A stretch of 64,000 bases of DNA from JAEUMG01 sp046349315 (GCA_046349315.1 JAXMCQ010000015.1:85999-149998), one strand, 5' to 3'. Positions 34,641 through 43,176 are shown, numbered from the stretch's first letter. Numbers and translations: made by a program. The notes: generated by a model from the sequence alone, not told the origin.

Positions 34641-35459
34641 CTATCGCTTCACCGCCTTGAGCGAGAAGGCCAAGGGCAGTTGCGGAAAATCGGCCGGCAG
34701 GCGGTAGAGCCCGTCCTCACCCTCGATCATGTTGGGGAATAATGCCCAGGTCAGTTCGGCATGCTCACGCAGCCAGGCGAGCGACAGTCCCGCCGCGTTG
34801 AGTCCGTTGAGAATGTCCGAGAGCGGATGAATCCACTCATAGACGCGCTTGTTGCGCAATTCCTTCTGCGAGCCGTTATAGGTCTTTGCATCATCGGCGG
34901 CGAAGGGCTTGTCGATGGGCGTGCGCCAATCGTAATGCGGCACGATCTTGCCGTCGACCCATTCGAAACAAAGCGTAGTGGGATGTGATTCGGCGAGGTA
35001 GAGGTGGCCGCCGGGCTTCAACAGTGAGCCGACGACCTTTGCCCAGCCGGCAATGTCAGGAAGCCAGTTGATGGCACCCCAGGTGACATAGATCATGTCG
35101 AAATCGCCAGCGAGCAATTTGCGCGCATCATAGACATTGCCTTCGACAAAGCGCGTCTTGAGGGCCAACGTTTTGGCCAGCTCGCGCGCCTTGGCGATTG
35201 CCGCGGAGGAGAAATCGAGGCCGACGACCTCGGCGCCGCGCCGCTCCAGGCAGAAGCTGTCGAGGCCGAAATGGCACTGCAAATGCGCGACGCGCAAGCC
35301 GGCAATGTCACCGAGCTCGCGCGCCTCGATGGCGTTAAGCTTGTCCTCGCCATTGAGTACCTTGGCCACTTGATAGAAGCCGGTCTCGTCTTCGGCGTGG
35401 ATCGCCACGCGCTCGTCCCAGGACAGGCGATTGGCGTCGAAATAGTCATTGCTACTCAT
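34641..35459 (-). CDS. Class I SAM-dependent methyltransferase
   Basis: 272 residues. The SAM-binding fold is seen in LRVAHLQCHFGLDSFCLERRG, AEVVGLDFSSAAIAKAREL, FVEGNVYD and MIYVTWGAINWLPD, followed by LLKPGGHLYLAESHP. The start at 35459 has AAGGGA upstream; 56 upstream codons overlap the next gene and are rejected. Substrate unknown. It starts 3 bases after the stop of the upstream 115-residue gene, suggesting a two-gene unit. Confidence 0.88.
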   Translation of the reverse strand: MSSNDYFDANRLSWDERVAIHAEDETGFYQVAKVLNGEDKLNAIEARELGDIAGLRVAHLQCHFGLDSFCLERRGAEVVGLDFSSAAIAKARELAKTLALKTRFVEGNVYDARKLLAGDFDMIYVTWGAINWLPDIAGWAKVVGSLLKPGGHLYLAESHPTTLCFEWVDGKIVPHYDWRTPIDKPFAADDAKTYNGSQKELRNKRVYEWIHPLSDILNGLNAAGLSLAWLREHAELTWALFPNMIEGEDGLYRLPADFPQLPLAFSLKAVKR

Positions 35460-35461
35460 GG

Positions 35462-35809
35462 TCAGTCCCTTGCCCGGCGGGTCATCGTCCAGGTACTCAC
35501 ATAATGGGGGTCGACGACCAATTCGCCGGTCGAACACAGGACATACCGACCCGGGCCTGCCTTGCGGAAGGCCAAAGTCGCCGGCGGCAGCCAGTGCTCC
35601 TGGCCGTTCCAGATCTCGCCATGGCACTCGACGGCGATGCCGCGCTCCTTGTCGGCGACCGCCACCAGACCGTAAATCTGGAACTGGCTTTCGAGCTGGC
35701 CTTCAGGATCGAGATAGGTCAGACCGACAATGACGATCGAACCCAGAAGATCCTGTGCGACGCACTCGTCCCAATCGCGGTCGAGTTGGCACTCAACTGA
35801 GGCACACAT
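35462..35809 (-). CDS. Conserved hypothetical protein
   Basis: 115 residues, acidic, mostly beta-type sequence, with GLTYLDPEGQLESQFQIYGLV and HGEIWNGQEHWLPPATLAF segments and no signal peptide or membrane helix. It is directly upstream of the methyltransferase. I do not recognise a named family. Confidence 0.65.
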   Translation of the reverse strand: MCASVECQLDRDWDECVAQDLLGSIVIVGLTYLDPEGQLESQFQIYGLVAVADKERGIAVECHGEIWNGQEHWLPPATLAFRKAGPGRYVLCSTGELVVDPHYVSTWTMTRRARD

Positions 35810-35826
35810 GGTCTCTCTCCAAACAC

Positions 35827-35850
35827 AAAAGCCAGCCCTCTCGAGCTGGC
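35827..35850 (-). terminator. Intrinsic terminator of the rpsP-rimM-trmD-rplS operon
   Basis: Read leftward the sequence is GCCAGC-TCGAGAGG-GCTGGC followed by TTTTGTG, a 6-bp stem plus T-run 23 bases after the rplS stop. This is a standard Rho-independent terminator. Confidence 0.8.
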
Positions 35851-35872
35851 CTTGGCCTGGAGAGCTGTTGAT

Positions 35873-36286
35873 TTAGGCCTTCTCGGCTTCCTTGGCCTGC
35901 GCCTCGGCGCCCATGCCGGAGAGAAGCGCCTTCTGCTTCTCGGCGATGCGGGCGGATTTGCCGGTGCGGCCGCGCAAGTAATAGAGCTTGGCGCGCCGAA
36001 CCTTGCCGCGGCGGACAACCTTGATCGAGTCGATCAACGGCGAGTAGACGGGAAACACGCGTTCCACGCCTTCGCCGTAAGAGATCTTGCGAACGGTAAA
36101 GTTCTCGTTCAGGCCGCCGCCGGAACGGCCGATCACCACGCCCTCATAGGCCTGGACGCGGGTACGGTCGCCTTCCTTGACGCGGACATTGACAATGACG
36201 GTGTCGCCAGGGCCGAATTCGGGTACGGCGCGCTTAGCGGCGACAGCAGCCACCTGCTCTTTCTCGAGCTGCTCGATCATATTCAT
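35873..36286 (-). CDS. rplS: 50S ribosomal protein L19
   Basis: 137 residues; the core FGPGDTVIVNVRVKEGDR, RVQAYEGVVIGRSGGG, NENFTVRKISYGEGVERVFP and SPLIDSIKVVRRGKVRRAKLYYLR matches L19, with an added alanine/glutamate-rich tail common in alphaproteobacteria. Located at the 30S-50S interface. AAAAGGAAC precedes the start. Last gene of its operon. Confidence 0.97.
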   Translation of the reverse strand: MNMIEQLEKEQVAAVAAKRAVPEFGPGDTVIVNVRVKEGDRTRVQAYEGVVIGRSGGGLNENFTVRKISYGEGVERVFPVYSPLIDSIKVVRRGKVRRAKLYYLRGRTGKSARIAEKQKALLSGMGAEAQAKEAEKA

Positions 36287-36338
36287 GGACGTAGTTCCTT
36301 TTGGGGTTGCGGGCCTATAGACTCATCAGGCTTGAAAA

Positions 36339-37034
36339 TCAATGCTTTCTGTCACGATAGCGGGCCCAAAGGTCAGGGCGCCGCCGGGCGGTCAGGGCTT
36401 CTCTCTGTTCGTGCTTCCAGAGGGCCATGGCGCGATGGTCGCCGGAGAGAAGAATCTCAGGGATTTCAAGCCCTTCCCAGCTGCGCGGCCGCGTATATTG
36501 CGGCTGCTCCAGGAGGCCGTCCTCGAAACTTTCCTCGCTGGCGCTCTCAAGCCTCCCCATGACGCCGGGCAATAGCCGCACCATCGCATCGAGAAAGGCG
36601 ATTGCCGCCGGTTCGCCGCCCGACAGCACGAAATCGCCAAGCGAAACCTCGATCAGCTTTCGCCGCTCGATCACCCTTTCGTCGACGCCTTCGAAGCGTC
36701 CGCAGACGATGACGGCGCCCGGACCCTCGGCCAGTTGCCTGACAAGGGTCTGGTTCAGCGGCGCCCCGCGCGGACTCATCAGGAAGCGCGGACGCCCGTC
36801 ATCGCCAATCGCATCGATCGCCGCGGCGAGCACGTCGGGCCGCATCACCATGCCAGGACCGCCGCCGGCCGGTGAATCATCGACGGTGCGGTGCCTATCG
36901 GTTGCCGCATCGCGGATGTCGCGGACTTCAAGCGACCATAGGCCGGCGGCGAGCGCCTTGCCGGCCAAGGAGACGCCCAAGGGCCCCGGAAACATCTCGG
37001 GGAAGAGCGTCAATATGGTTGCGGCAAAACTCAT
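36339..37034 (-). CDS. trmD: tRNA (guanine-N1-)-methyltransferase
   Basis: 231 residues of the knotted SPOUT family; methylates G37 of tRNAs reading CNN codons. Motifs: ILTLFPEMFPGPLGVSLAGKAL, DDSPAGGGPGMVMRPDVL, CGRFEGVDERVIE, GDFVLSGGEPAAIAFLDAMVRLLPGV (in parts). Start overlaps the rimM stop (ATGA). Confidence 0.96.
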   Translation of the reverse strand: MSFAATILTLFPEMFPGPLGVSLAGKALAAGLWSLEVRDIRDAATDRHRTVDDSPAGGGPGMVMRPDVLAAAIDAIGDDGRPRFLMSPRGAPLNQTLVRQLAEGPGAVIVCGRFEGVDERVIERRKLIEVSLGDFVLSGGEPAAIAFLDAMVRLLPGVMGRLESASEESFEDGLLEQPQYTRPRSWEGLEIPEILLSGDHRAMALWKHEQREALTARRRPDLWARYRDRKH

Positions 37035-37540
37035 GTCTCCTCAAGATAGCCGTCGGGCAAATCGATGGCGAGCCGGCCTTCCGCAACATCGACCTCGGGC
37101 ACGAAGGCATCGGAGAAGGGAATGAGGATATTCGCTTCTCCGGCCCGCGCGATATCGAGGAGATCGCCGGCTCCATAATTGACTACATCGACGACCTTGC
37201 CAAAGCCCGTGCCGTCGCGCGTGACGACGGTAAGCCCGACAAGGTCGTGAATATAACTCTCATCCACGCCGGGCGCCGGCAAAGAGGCGCGATCGACGAA
37301 GAGCCCGGTGCCTGCCAGTGCCTCGGCACGATTGCGGTCGCCGACGCCTTTCAGCGTCGCGATGAAGCCCTGCTTCTGCGGCCGCAGCCGTTCGATCTCG
37401 ATTGTTGTGCCGTTGTCGGTGCGCAAGGGACCATAGCGCGCAATCGCCTGAGGCTCGGCGGTGAAGCTTTGCAGCTTCACCTCGCCCCTGATTCCATGCG
37501 CGCCGGTAACGCGGCCGATGAGGACAAGGTCCCTTCGCAC
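37031..37540 (-). CDS. rimM: Ribosome maturation factor RimM
   Basis: 169 residues: N-terminal VLIGRVTGAHGIRGEVKLQSFT domain and C-terminal PRC-barrel with SYIHDLVGLTVVTRDGTGFGKVVDV. Assists 30S head assembly. The start codon is GTG (37540) and the ribosome binding site is weak. It is separated from rpsP by a palindromic repeat but remains in the same operon. Confidence 0.94.
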   Translation of the reverse strand: MRRDLVLIGRVTGAHGIRGEVKLQSFTAEPQAIARYGPLRTDNGTTIEIERLRPQKQGFIATLKGVGDRNRAEALAGTGLFVDRASLPAPGVDESYIHDLVGLTVVTRDGTGFGKVVDVVNYGAGDLLDIARAGEANILIPFSDAFVPEVDVAEGRLAIDLPDGYLEET

Positions 37541-37557
37541 TCTCGATTCCCTGTGCC

Positions 37558-37640
37558 GTCACCCCAGCGAAAGCTGGGGTCCCCTGAGTCATTTCAGCAT
37601 CGGAAGCGATTCAGGGGATGCCAGCTTTCGCTGGCATGAC
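37558..37640. repeat. Paired-hairpin repeat element (copy A)
   Basis: Two perfect hairpins with complementary loops, ACCCCAGC-GAAA-GCTGGGGT (37561-37580) and ATGCCAGC-TTTC-GCTGGCAT (37618-37637), flanked by inner TCCCCTGA/TCAGGGGA arms, so the whole 80 bases forms one larger imperfect palindrome. It sits inside the rpsP-rimM intergenic space. A copy in reversed orientation is at 62979-63064. Confidence 0.85.
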
Positions 37641-37651
37641 GAAATGTGGGA

Positions 37652-38020
37652 TCAGCTCTGCGGTGCGGCGGCCTCGGCAGCCTTGGCAGCGGCGTCCGCC
37701 GCGGCCTTTTCACGCTCGACGCGCTTCTTCTTCGGCATGCCCTTGTCGGGATTGTTGCGCTGGTCGCGCTTCATCAGCCCGGCCTTGTCGAGGAAACGCA
37801 ACACGCGATCGGTCGGCTGGGCGCCCTTCTTGAGCCACTCGCCAGCCTTGGCCGTATCGAGCTGCACGCGCTTCTCATCCGTCTTACCCAGCATCGGGTT
37901 GAAGGCGCCGACAACGTCGATGAACTTGCCGTCGCGCGGCGACGCCGCATCGGCGATGACGATGTGGTAATAGGGACGTTTCTTGGCGCCGGCGCGCGCA
38001 AGCCTGATTTTCAGTGACAC
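37652..38020 (-). CDS. rpsP: 30S ribosomal protein S16
   Basis: 122 residues; SLKIRLARAGAKKRPYYHIVIADAASPRDG and YNP-like FNPMLG are canonical, with an Ala/Lys/Glu-rich C-terminal extension usual in alphaproteobacteria. The start is GTG at 38020 with AAAGGAG upstream. First ribosomal gene of the rpsP-rimM-trmD-rplS unit. Confidence 0.96.
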   Translation of the reverse strand: MSLKIRLARAGAKKRPYYHIVIADAASPRDGKFIDVVGAFNPMLGKTDEKRVQLDTAKAGEWLKKGAQPTDRVLRFLDKAGLMKRDQRNNPDKGMPKKKRVEREKAAADAAAKAAEAAAPQS

Positions 38021-38051
38021 TATGCTTTCTCCTTTGGTGACATTGGTTAGT

Positions 38052-38552
38052 TCAGTTTGATGTGTGGCGATAAATCATGTGCGGCTTGCCGTGCATGATG
38101 AATTCGCCGTCGGGTGCGGCGCCGAGCTTCTCGGCGACGCGAATGGATGCGAGGTTGATCGGATTGATATAGCTGACGAGGCGGGCCAGGCCGAGTTCGC
38201 GAAAGCCGTGATCGCGCACCCGCTGTGCCGCTTCCGTCGCATAGCCCAGCCCGCGAAACTGGGGCGCAATGCCGTAACCGACTTCGACATCGTCCCAGCC
38301 ATCGGGAAACCATAAGCCGGCATAGCCCGCGAGTTCACCTGTTGCCTTGTCCTCAAGTGCGTAGAGGCTGAAGCCGCGCAAGTGCCAGTGACCGATGAGC
38401 TGGGCGATACGGCGCCAGACGTCGCTGCGCGAAACACCACCGCCATAGATCGCCTGCGACTGCGGGTCGCTATAGAAGGCAAAGAGCGGATCGACATCGG
38501 CCTCGCGCCAGTGCCTGAGACGCAATCGTTCTGTTTCAAGCTCGGGCGACAT
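38052..38552 (-). CDS. GNAT family N-acetyltransferase (RimJ/RimL-like)
   Basis: 166 residues. LETERLRLRHWREADVDPLFAFYSDP opens the protein, the acetyl-CoA site is VGYGIAPQFRGLGYATEAAQR (in part), and the C-terminus has SYINPINLASIRVAEKLG, the RimJ/L-type pattern acting on ribosomal proteins or antibiotics. It is inserted between ffh (1 base away) and rpsP on the same strand. Substrate unknown. Confidence 0.9.
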   Translation of the reverse strand: MSPELETERLRLRHWREADVDPLFAFYSDPQSQAIYGGGVSRSDVWRRIAQLIGHWHLRGFSLYALEDKATGELAGYAGLWFPDGWDDVEVGYGIAPQFRGLGYATEAAQRVRDHGFRELGLARLVSYINPINLASIRVAEKLGAAPDGEFIMHGKPHMIYRHTSN

Positions 38553-38553
38553 G

Positions 38554-40140
38554 TCATCGCTTCTTTCCCGGCGACTGTGGAAAACCGCGGAAGGGCTGAC
38601 CACCTAATCCCGGAAGTCCGCCCAGACCCGGCAAGCCGCCGAGGCCCGGTAATTTGCTGCCGAGGCCGGGCAGTCCCGGTGTCGATTTCGGCACGTCCGG
38701 CAGTGCGCCGCCGGCCGCCATCTCGCGCAGTTCCGGCGGCAAGGCTTTGGGATCCATTGCGGCGAGTTCGGCCTGCATCTTTTCGAGTTCTGCTGCATCG
38801 GGCACGCCCTTGCCGCCGAACATCTTGCCGAACATGCCCTTGCCGCGGCCCATCTGCTTCATCATGTCGGCCATCTGCAGATGCATCTTGAGCAGGCGGT
38901 TGATCTCCTCGACCTTGGTGCCGGAGCCAGACGCGACGCGCTTCTTGCGCGAGGCGTTCATGACCTTCGGATTGCGCTTCTCGGCCGGCGTCATCGAGGA
39001 GATGATCGCCATCTGTCGCTTGAGCACGCCATTGTCGAGATCGACGCCGTCCAGCTGCTTCTTGATCTTGCCCATGCCGGGCAGGAGACCCATCATGCCC
39101 GACATGCCGCCGAGCTTCTGCAATTGACGCAATTGCTCGGCCAGATCCTCAAGATCGAACGAGCCCTTCTTCATCCGCTCGGCGATCTTCTTGGCCTTGT
39201 CGGCATCGATCGTCTGCGCGGCCTTCTCGACGAGGCTGACGACGTCGCCCATGCCGAGGATGCGGCCGGCGATGCGCTCGGGATGGAAATCCTCAAGCCC
39301 GTCAAGCTTTTCGCCGGTGCCCAGGAGCTTGATCGGCTTGCCGGTGACGGCGCGCATCGAAAGCGCCGCACCACCGCGGCCATCGCCATCGATTCTTGTC
39401 AACACAATGCCGGTAATGCCGATCTTCTCATCGAAATTGCGGGCAAGATTGACGGCGTCCTGGCCGGTCAGCGAATCGGCGACGAGCAAGGTTTCGTTTG
39501 GCCGCGCGATGTCGCGCACCGAAGCCGCTTCGGCGAGCAATTCCTCATCGATATGCAAGCGGCCGGCTGTGTCGAGCATCACGACGTCGAAACCGCCCTT
39601 TCGCGCCTCCGACATGGCGCGCCTGGCGATCTCGACCGGCGTCTGGCCGGCTATGATCGGCAGGGTCTCAACGCCAGTTTGGCGACCGAGCACCGCCAAT
39701 TGCTCCTGCGCGGCTGGGCGTCGCGTATCGAGCGAGGCCATCAGCACGCGGCGCTTGTCGCGCTCCTGCAGGCGTTTCGCAATCTTGGCGGTCGTCGTCG
39801 TCTTGCCGGAGCCCTGGAGGCCGACCATGAGGATCGGCACTGGCGGCGAGGCTCTGAGATTGAGCCCCACGCCCTCGGATCCCAAGGTCTCGACCAGCAC
39901 GTCATGGACAAGCTTGACGACCATCTGGCCGGGCGTCACCGACTTGACGATCTGGGCGCCGACCGCCTTCTCGCGGACCTTCTCGGTGAAGCTCTTCACC
40001 ACATCGAGCGCGACGTCTGCTTCGAGCAAGGCGCGGCGCACCTCGCGCAAAGCGGCATCGACATCGGCTTCGGACAGCGCACCGCGACCGGTGAGCTTGT
40101 CGAAAATGCCGGACAGGCGCTCTTGCAGTGACTCGAACAT
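38554..40140 (-). CDS. ffh: Signal recognition particle protein Ffh
   Basis: 528 residues: N domain, G domain with GLQGSGKTTTTAK (107 onward), DTAGRLHIDEELL, and TRIDGDGRGGAALS, then the methionine-rich M domain (LKMHLQMADMMKQMGRGKGMFGKMF in parts) that binds signal peptides and 4.5S RNA. The C-terminus (about 485-520) is an unusual Gly-Leu-Pro repeat tail (PGLGGLPGLGG). Works with FtsY encoded near 44.4 kb. Confidence 0.97.
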   Translation of the reverse strand: MFESLQERLSGIFDKLTGRGALSEADVDAALREVRRALLEADVALDVVKSFTEKVREKAVGAQIVKSVTPGQMVVKLVHDVLVETLGSEGVGLNLRASPPVPILMVGLQGSGKTTTTAKIAKRLQERDKRRVLMASLDTRRPAAQEQLAVLGRQTGVETLPIIAGQTPVEIARRAMSEARKGGFDVVMLDTAGRLHIDEELLAEAASVRDIARPNETLLVADSLTGQDAVNLARNFDEKIGITGIVLTRIDGDGRGGAALSMRAVTGKPIKLLGTGEKLDGLEDFHPERIAGRILGMGDVVSLVEKAAQTIDADKAKKIAERMKKGSFDLEDLAEQLRQLQKLGGMSGMMGLLPGMGKIKKQLDGVDLDNGVLKRQMAIISSMTPAEKRNPKVMNASRKKRVASGSGTKVEEINRLLKMHLQMADMMKQMGRGKGMFGKMFGGKGVPDAAELEKMQAELAAMDPKALPPELREMAAGGALPDVPKSTPGLPGLGSKLPGLGGLPGLGGLPGLGGQPFRGFPQSPGKKR

Positions 40141-40332
40141 TCACAACCTCGTATACCCAAACGCAAAACGCACCCGGGGGCGAAACTCGCTGCCGGATGT
40201 TGGCCGCGCGACCTCCCGGGAATGTCAAAACCCCATGTGTGGCGCAGCCAGGAGACGTTCAAGCGTCCTGGAATTGGCGGGGGGTTTAGCCTGTGGGAGT
40301 CGCGAAGTCAAATGAGCTTCCACTCACCATGC

Positions 40333-40365
40333 CCGCCCTTGAGGCGGCCATCCAGTTTGGATGGC
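40333..40365. other. Tandem hairpins downstream of the MarR-GNAT gene
   Basis: CCGCC-CTTGA-GGCGG (40333-40347) and GCCATCC-AGTTT-GGATGGC (40347-40365) share a base. They lie 18 bases past the MarR-GNAT stop. There is no T-run, so termination is only a possibility. The rest of 40141-40382 shows no gene. Confidence 0.45.
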
Positions 40366-40382
40366 TTGGGTCAAGCGAGGGG

Positions 40383-41303
40383 TTAGGCGAGCTTCAAGTT
40401 CCAATCCTGACCCACCAAATCGCGGCCGAAGCTGTGATGGGGCTCCTCGTTAACAAGCGTAAAGCCCAGGCTCTCGTAAAGCCCGCGTGCTTCATCGAGA
40501 ATGCTATTGGTCCACAATACAATCTCGCGATAGCCGGTGGCGCGCGCAAATTGCAGGCAGGTCTCGACCAATTGCCGGCCGAGCCCAAGTCCTCTTGCCT
40601 CGGCTTCGACCAAGAGGAGGCGCAGTTTTGCCGTTTCGTGGCTCTGCTTCACCAGCATGACGCTGCCGACGCGATGGCCGTCCAACTCGGCGATCCAGCA
40701 GCGTTCGCGGGCCGGGTCGAAGTCTTTCAGGAATTTTGCCGCGATCTCCGCCACCAGCGCTTCGAAACCTGAATCGAACCCGTAATCGCGGGCATAGACG
40801 GCGCCATGGCGCTCGACGATCCAGCCCAGATCGCCCGGCCCATGGGTGCGGATGCGAATTTCTGCCGGTTTTCCGTTGCCTAGGTGCCGCTCGATGGTCG
40901 CCATGGCGCTCACCAGGTCGCGACGGCTCGCGGCAGTGAGGTTTGCCAGCATTTCGTTGATTTCCGCCTTGGAGCGGCGGTCGAGTTCGGCGAAGGCGTC
41001 GCGGCCGGCCTGAGTCAGGTCCAGCATGGCCGCGCGGCGGTCTTCCGCGGAAGGCTTGCGTGCGATGAGCCCGCGTTTGGCGAGACCCGACAGCAGGCGG
41101 CTTAGATAGCCGGGATCGAGCGCCAGGAGCTCCGCCAGCGCGGACGCAGTCGTGCCTTCATTGCGGGCCAGCTCAAAGAGAATGCGGGCTTCTACCAGCG
41201 TGAAGTCGCTTTGCAGCAATCCGCGATTGAGCAATCCGATGCGGCGCGTATAGGCGCGGTTGAATTGGCGGATAGCGTTAATATCGGCAGCAAGCGGGTC
41301 CAT
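40383..41303 (-). CDS. MarR-type regulator fused to GNAT acetyltransferase
   Basis: 306 residues. Residues about 1-140 are a MarR winged helix (FTLVEARILFELARNEGTTASALAELL, DPGYLSRLLSGLAKRGLIARKP, EDRRAAMLDLTQAG); residues about 150-306 are a GNAT domain (LLLVEAEARGLGLGRQLVETCL, then LYESLGFTLVNEEPHHSFG). Such fusions are known in Proteobacteria but no ligand is established. A perfect 16-bp palindrome lies just upstream, consistent with autoregulation. The aspartyl-hydroxylase gene ends 38 bases upstream. Confidence 0.92.
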   Translation of the reverse strand: MDPLAADINAIRQFNRAYTRRIGLLNRGLLQSDFTLVEARILFELARNEGTTASALAELLALDPGYLSRLLSGLAKRGLIARKPSAEDRRAAMLDLTQAGRDAFAELDRRSKAEINEMLANLTAASRRDLVSAMATIERHLGNGKPAEIRIRTHGPGDLGWIVERHGAVYARDYGFDSGFEALVAEIAAKFLKDFDPARERCWIAELDGHRVGSVMLVKQSHETAKLRLLLVEAEARGLGLGRQLVETCLQFARATGYREIVLWTNSILDEARGLYESLGFTLVNEEPHHSFGRDLVGQDWNLKLA

Positions 41304-41312
41304 CGCTTGCCA

Positions 41313-41340
41313 TTGTCAAGCAATTAATTGCTTTTGTCAA
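41313..41340. promoter_or_regulatory. Probable operator of the MarR-GNAT gene
   Basis: AAGCAATTAATTGCTT (41318-41333) is a perfect 16-bp palindrome, flanked by two direct TTGTCAA copies (41313-41319 and 41334-41340). It lies 10-37 bases upstream of the MarR-GNAT start and has the size of a MarR-family operator. AT-rich composition contrasts with the surroundings. Confidence 0.7.
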
Positions 41341-42171
41341 TCAACTGGGCTTCTGATTCCGCAATTGCTCGGCCTGGGCATAGAACTTCTTCTCCCACTC
41401 CTTATGGGCATCGAGGCCCTCGCGGATAAAAGGCGTGAAAAAGGCGAGATTCATGAGCGACCAGTTCACGAAATTCGCCGGAAAGCTCAATGGCTTGACG
41501 AAATCGACGAAGAGAACGACGCGGGTCTTGTCGGTGTGGTTCCAGGCCTCGTGCTCATAGGCGTCGTCGAAAATCAGCACCTTGCCTTCCTGCCAATGGC
41601 AGATCTGCTTGTCGACGCGTATGGCAAGCCGGTCGCTCTGTTCCGGCACGATCAATCCCAGATGCAGGCGCAAGACGCCATTATAGGGTCCGCGATGGGG
41701 TGCCAGATGCTTGCCGGGCTCGAAGATCGAGAACATCGCGGTCTTAAGGCCGGGGATATTCTGCAAGGCCGCCCATGTCTTGGGACAAAGCGCGATATTG
41801 CGTTCAGACGGCGTGCCGAAACCCATGAGGAAGAAGGTCTTCCAGTTCTGGTCGGTCGAGATGCTCCTGACATCGGTGGCTATGTCATGAAAATTCGGCA
41901 ATTCGCTCTTGCGCACCAGGACACGCTCGAGCTCGGCGCGGATGTCCGGAGCGGCGGCCTCGATCTTCTCAGCCCAGGGGAAAGTGGCATTGTTATAGAC
42001 GGGCGGATTGCCGACTTTCGAACAGGCGAGATTGAGCCTTTCCGCCCAGGCGACGACGCCCATGAAGAAGCGCACAAGCGGGCTCGGACGCTCCATGGTG
42101 ACTTCGAGGCCCTGCGTCGTCATGGTCTGCTTGGGTGACGCCTGGGCCGGCGATCCAGTCTGCACGTTCAA
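41341..42171 (-). CDS. Aspartyl/asparaginyl beta-hydroxylase family protein
   Basis: 276 residues of the iron and 2-oxoglutarate dioxygenase family (AspH/LpxO type). The metal ligands are seen as HLAPHRGPYNGVLRLHLGL (His about 159) and FDDAYEHEAWN (His about 207). Residues 31-45 are weakly hydrophobic, so membrane association is possible, and LpxO-like lipid A hydroxylation is one candidate activity. An inverted repeat sits about 20 bases upstream of the start. Confidence 0.88.
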   Translation of the reverse strand: MNVQTGSPAQASPKQTMTTQGLEVTMERPSPLVRFFMGVVAWAERLNLACSKVGNPPVYNNATFPWAEKIEAAAPDIRAELERVLVRKSELPNFHDIATDVRSISTDQNWKTFFLMGFGTPSERNIALCPKTWAALQNIPGLKTAMFSIFEPGKHLAPHRGPYNGVLRLHLGLIVPEQSDRLAIRVDKQICHWQEGKVLIFDDAYEHEAWNHTDKTRVVLFVDFVKPLSFPANFVNWSLMNLAFFTPFIREGLDAHKEWEKKFYAQAEQLRNQKPS

Positions 42172-42190
42172 GGCTACAACTCCTGAAACC

Positions 42191-42218
42191 GTTTATCATT
42201 CATGACATTCTGATAAAC
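42191..42218. promoter_or_regulatory. Inverted repeat upstream of the hydroxylase gene
   Basis: GTTTATCA (42191-42198) and TGATAAAC (42211-42218), perfect 8-bp arms with 12 bases between, in the divergent space between the hydroxylase and dapF. A regulator-binding dyad is likely; it does not match a Fur or Irr box I can recall exactly. Confidence 0.5.
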
Positions 42219-42312
42219 CCGAGCCTTATGGCCGTAAAGCGGCGCAGCCTCGCCTTATTCCAAGTTGAAAATACTGGCTTTGGCAGGGTCAAATCCCATA
42301 TAAGCGCGGGCC

Positions 42313-43176
42313 ATGGCAGACACAGGCGCCATACCTTTCCGCAAGATGAACGGGCTCGGCAACGACTTCGTCGTTCTCGACGCGCGTCGCTCTGCGCTGC
42401 GCCTGAGCGACGATCAGGCGAAAGCTATCGCCGACCGCACATCCGGCATTGGCTGCGACCAGGTGATCATGCTCGAGCCGTCGAAATCCGCCGATGTGCG
42501 CATGCGCATCTGGAACAATGAAGGCTTCGAGGTCGAGAGTTGCGGCAATGCCTCGCGCTGCATTGCCGATCTGCTCTTCGCCGAAAAGCGCGCCGAGCGC
42601 GTGACGATCGATACCAAGGGCGGCCATCTCGTCTGCCGCCGCGCCGGCGACGGCCTCGTCACCGTCGATAATGGCGTGCCGAAATTTGACTGGAAGGACA
42701 TCCCGCTTTCCGAGCCGTTTGCGGATACGCGCCATATCGAATTGCAGGTCGGCCCTATCGATGCGCCGCTCATACACTCTCCATCAGTTGTTAATGTCGG
42801 CAATCCGCATTGCATTTTCTGGGTGAAGGATCTGAACGTCGTCGATCTTGCCAAGGTCGGGCCGATGATCGAGTTCCATCCGCTGTTTCCGGAGCGAGTG
42901 AATGTCACATTGGCCCGCGTCGTCGATCGCCATCACATCATCATCAAGGTTTGGGAGCGCGGCGCCGGCCTAACGCGCGCTTGCGGCACGGCCGCCTGCG
43001 CAGTTGCTGCAGCGGCGGCGCGATTGCGTTTGACCGACCGGCGCGTGACGGTGACGCTTCCCGGCGGCGATCTCTTCCTCGAATGGCGCGAGAGCGACGA
43101 TCACGTGCTGATGACGGGTCCCGTCTCCTACGAATTCGAAGGCGTGTTGCCCTCCCATCTCAAGGTCGATGCATGA
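42313..43176 (+). CDS. dapF: Diaminopimelate epimerase
   Basis: 287 residues; interconverts LL- and meso-diaminopimelate for lysine and peptidoglycan. The two catalytic cysteines are Cys 77 in VESCGNASRC and Cys 224 in TRACGTAACA. Opening FRKMNGLGNDFVVLDAR is canonical. First gene of a tightly overlapped dapF-mtaB-ftsY-ispZ operon. Confidence 0.97.
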   Translation: MADTGAIPFRKMNGLGNDFVVLDARRSALRLSDDQAKAIADRTSGIGCDQVIMLEPSKSADVRMRIWNNEGFEVESCGNASRCIADLLFAEKRAERVTIDTKGGHLVCRRAGDGLVTVDNGVPKFDWKDIPLSEPFADTRHIELQVGPIDAPLIHSPSVVNVGNPHCIFWVKDLNVVDLAKVGPMIEFHPLFPERVNVTLARVVDRHHIIIKVWERGAGLTRACGTAACAVAAAAARLRLTDRRVTVTLPGGDLFLEWRESDDHVLMTGPVSYEFEGVLPSHLKVDA

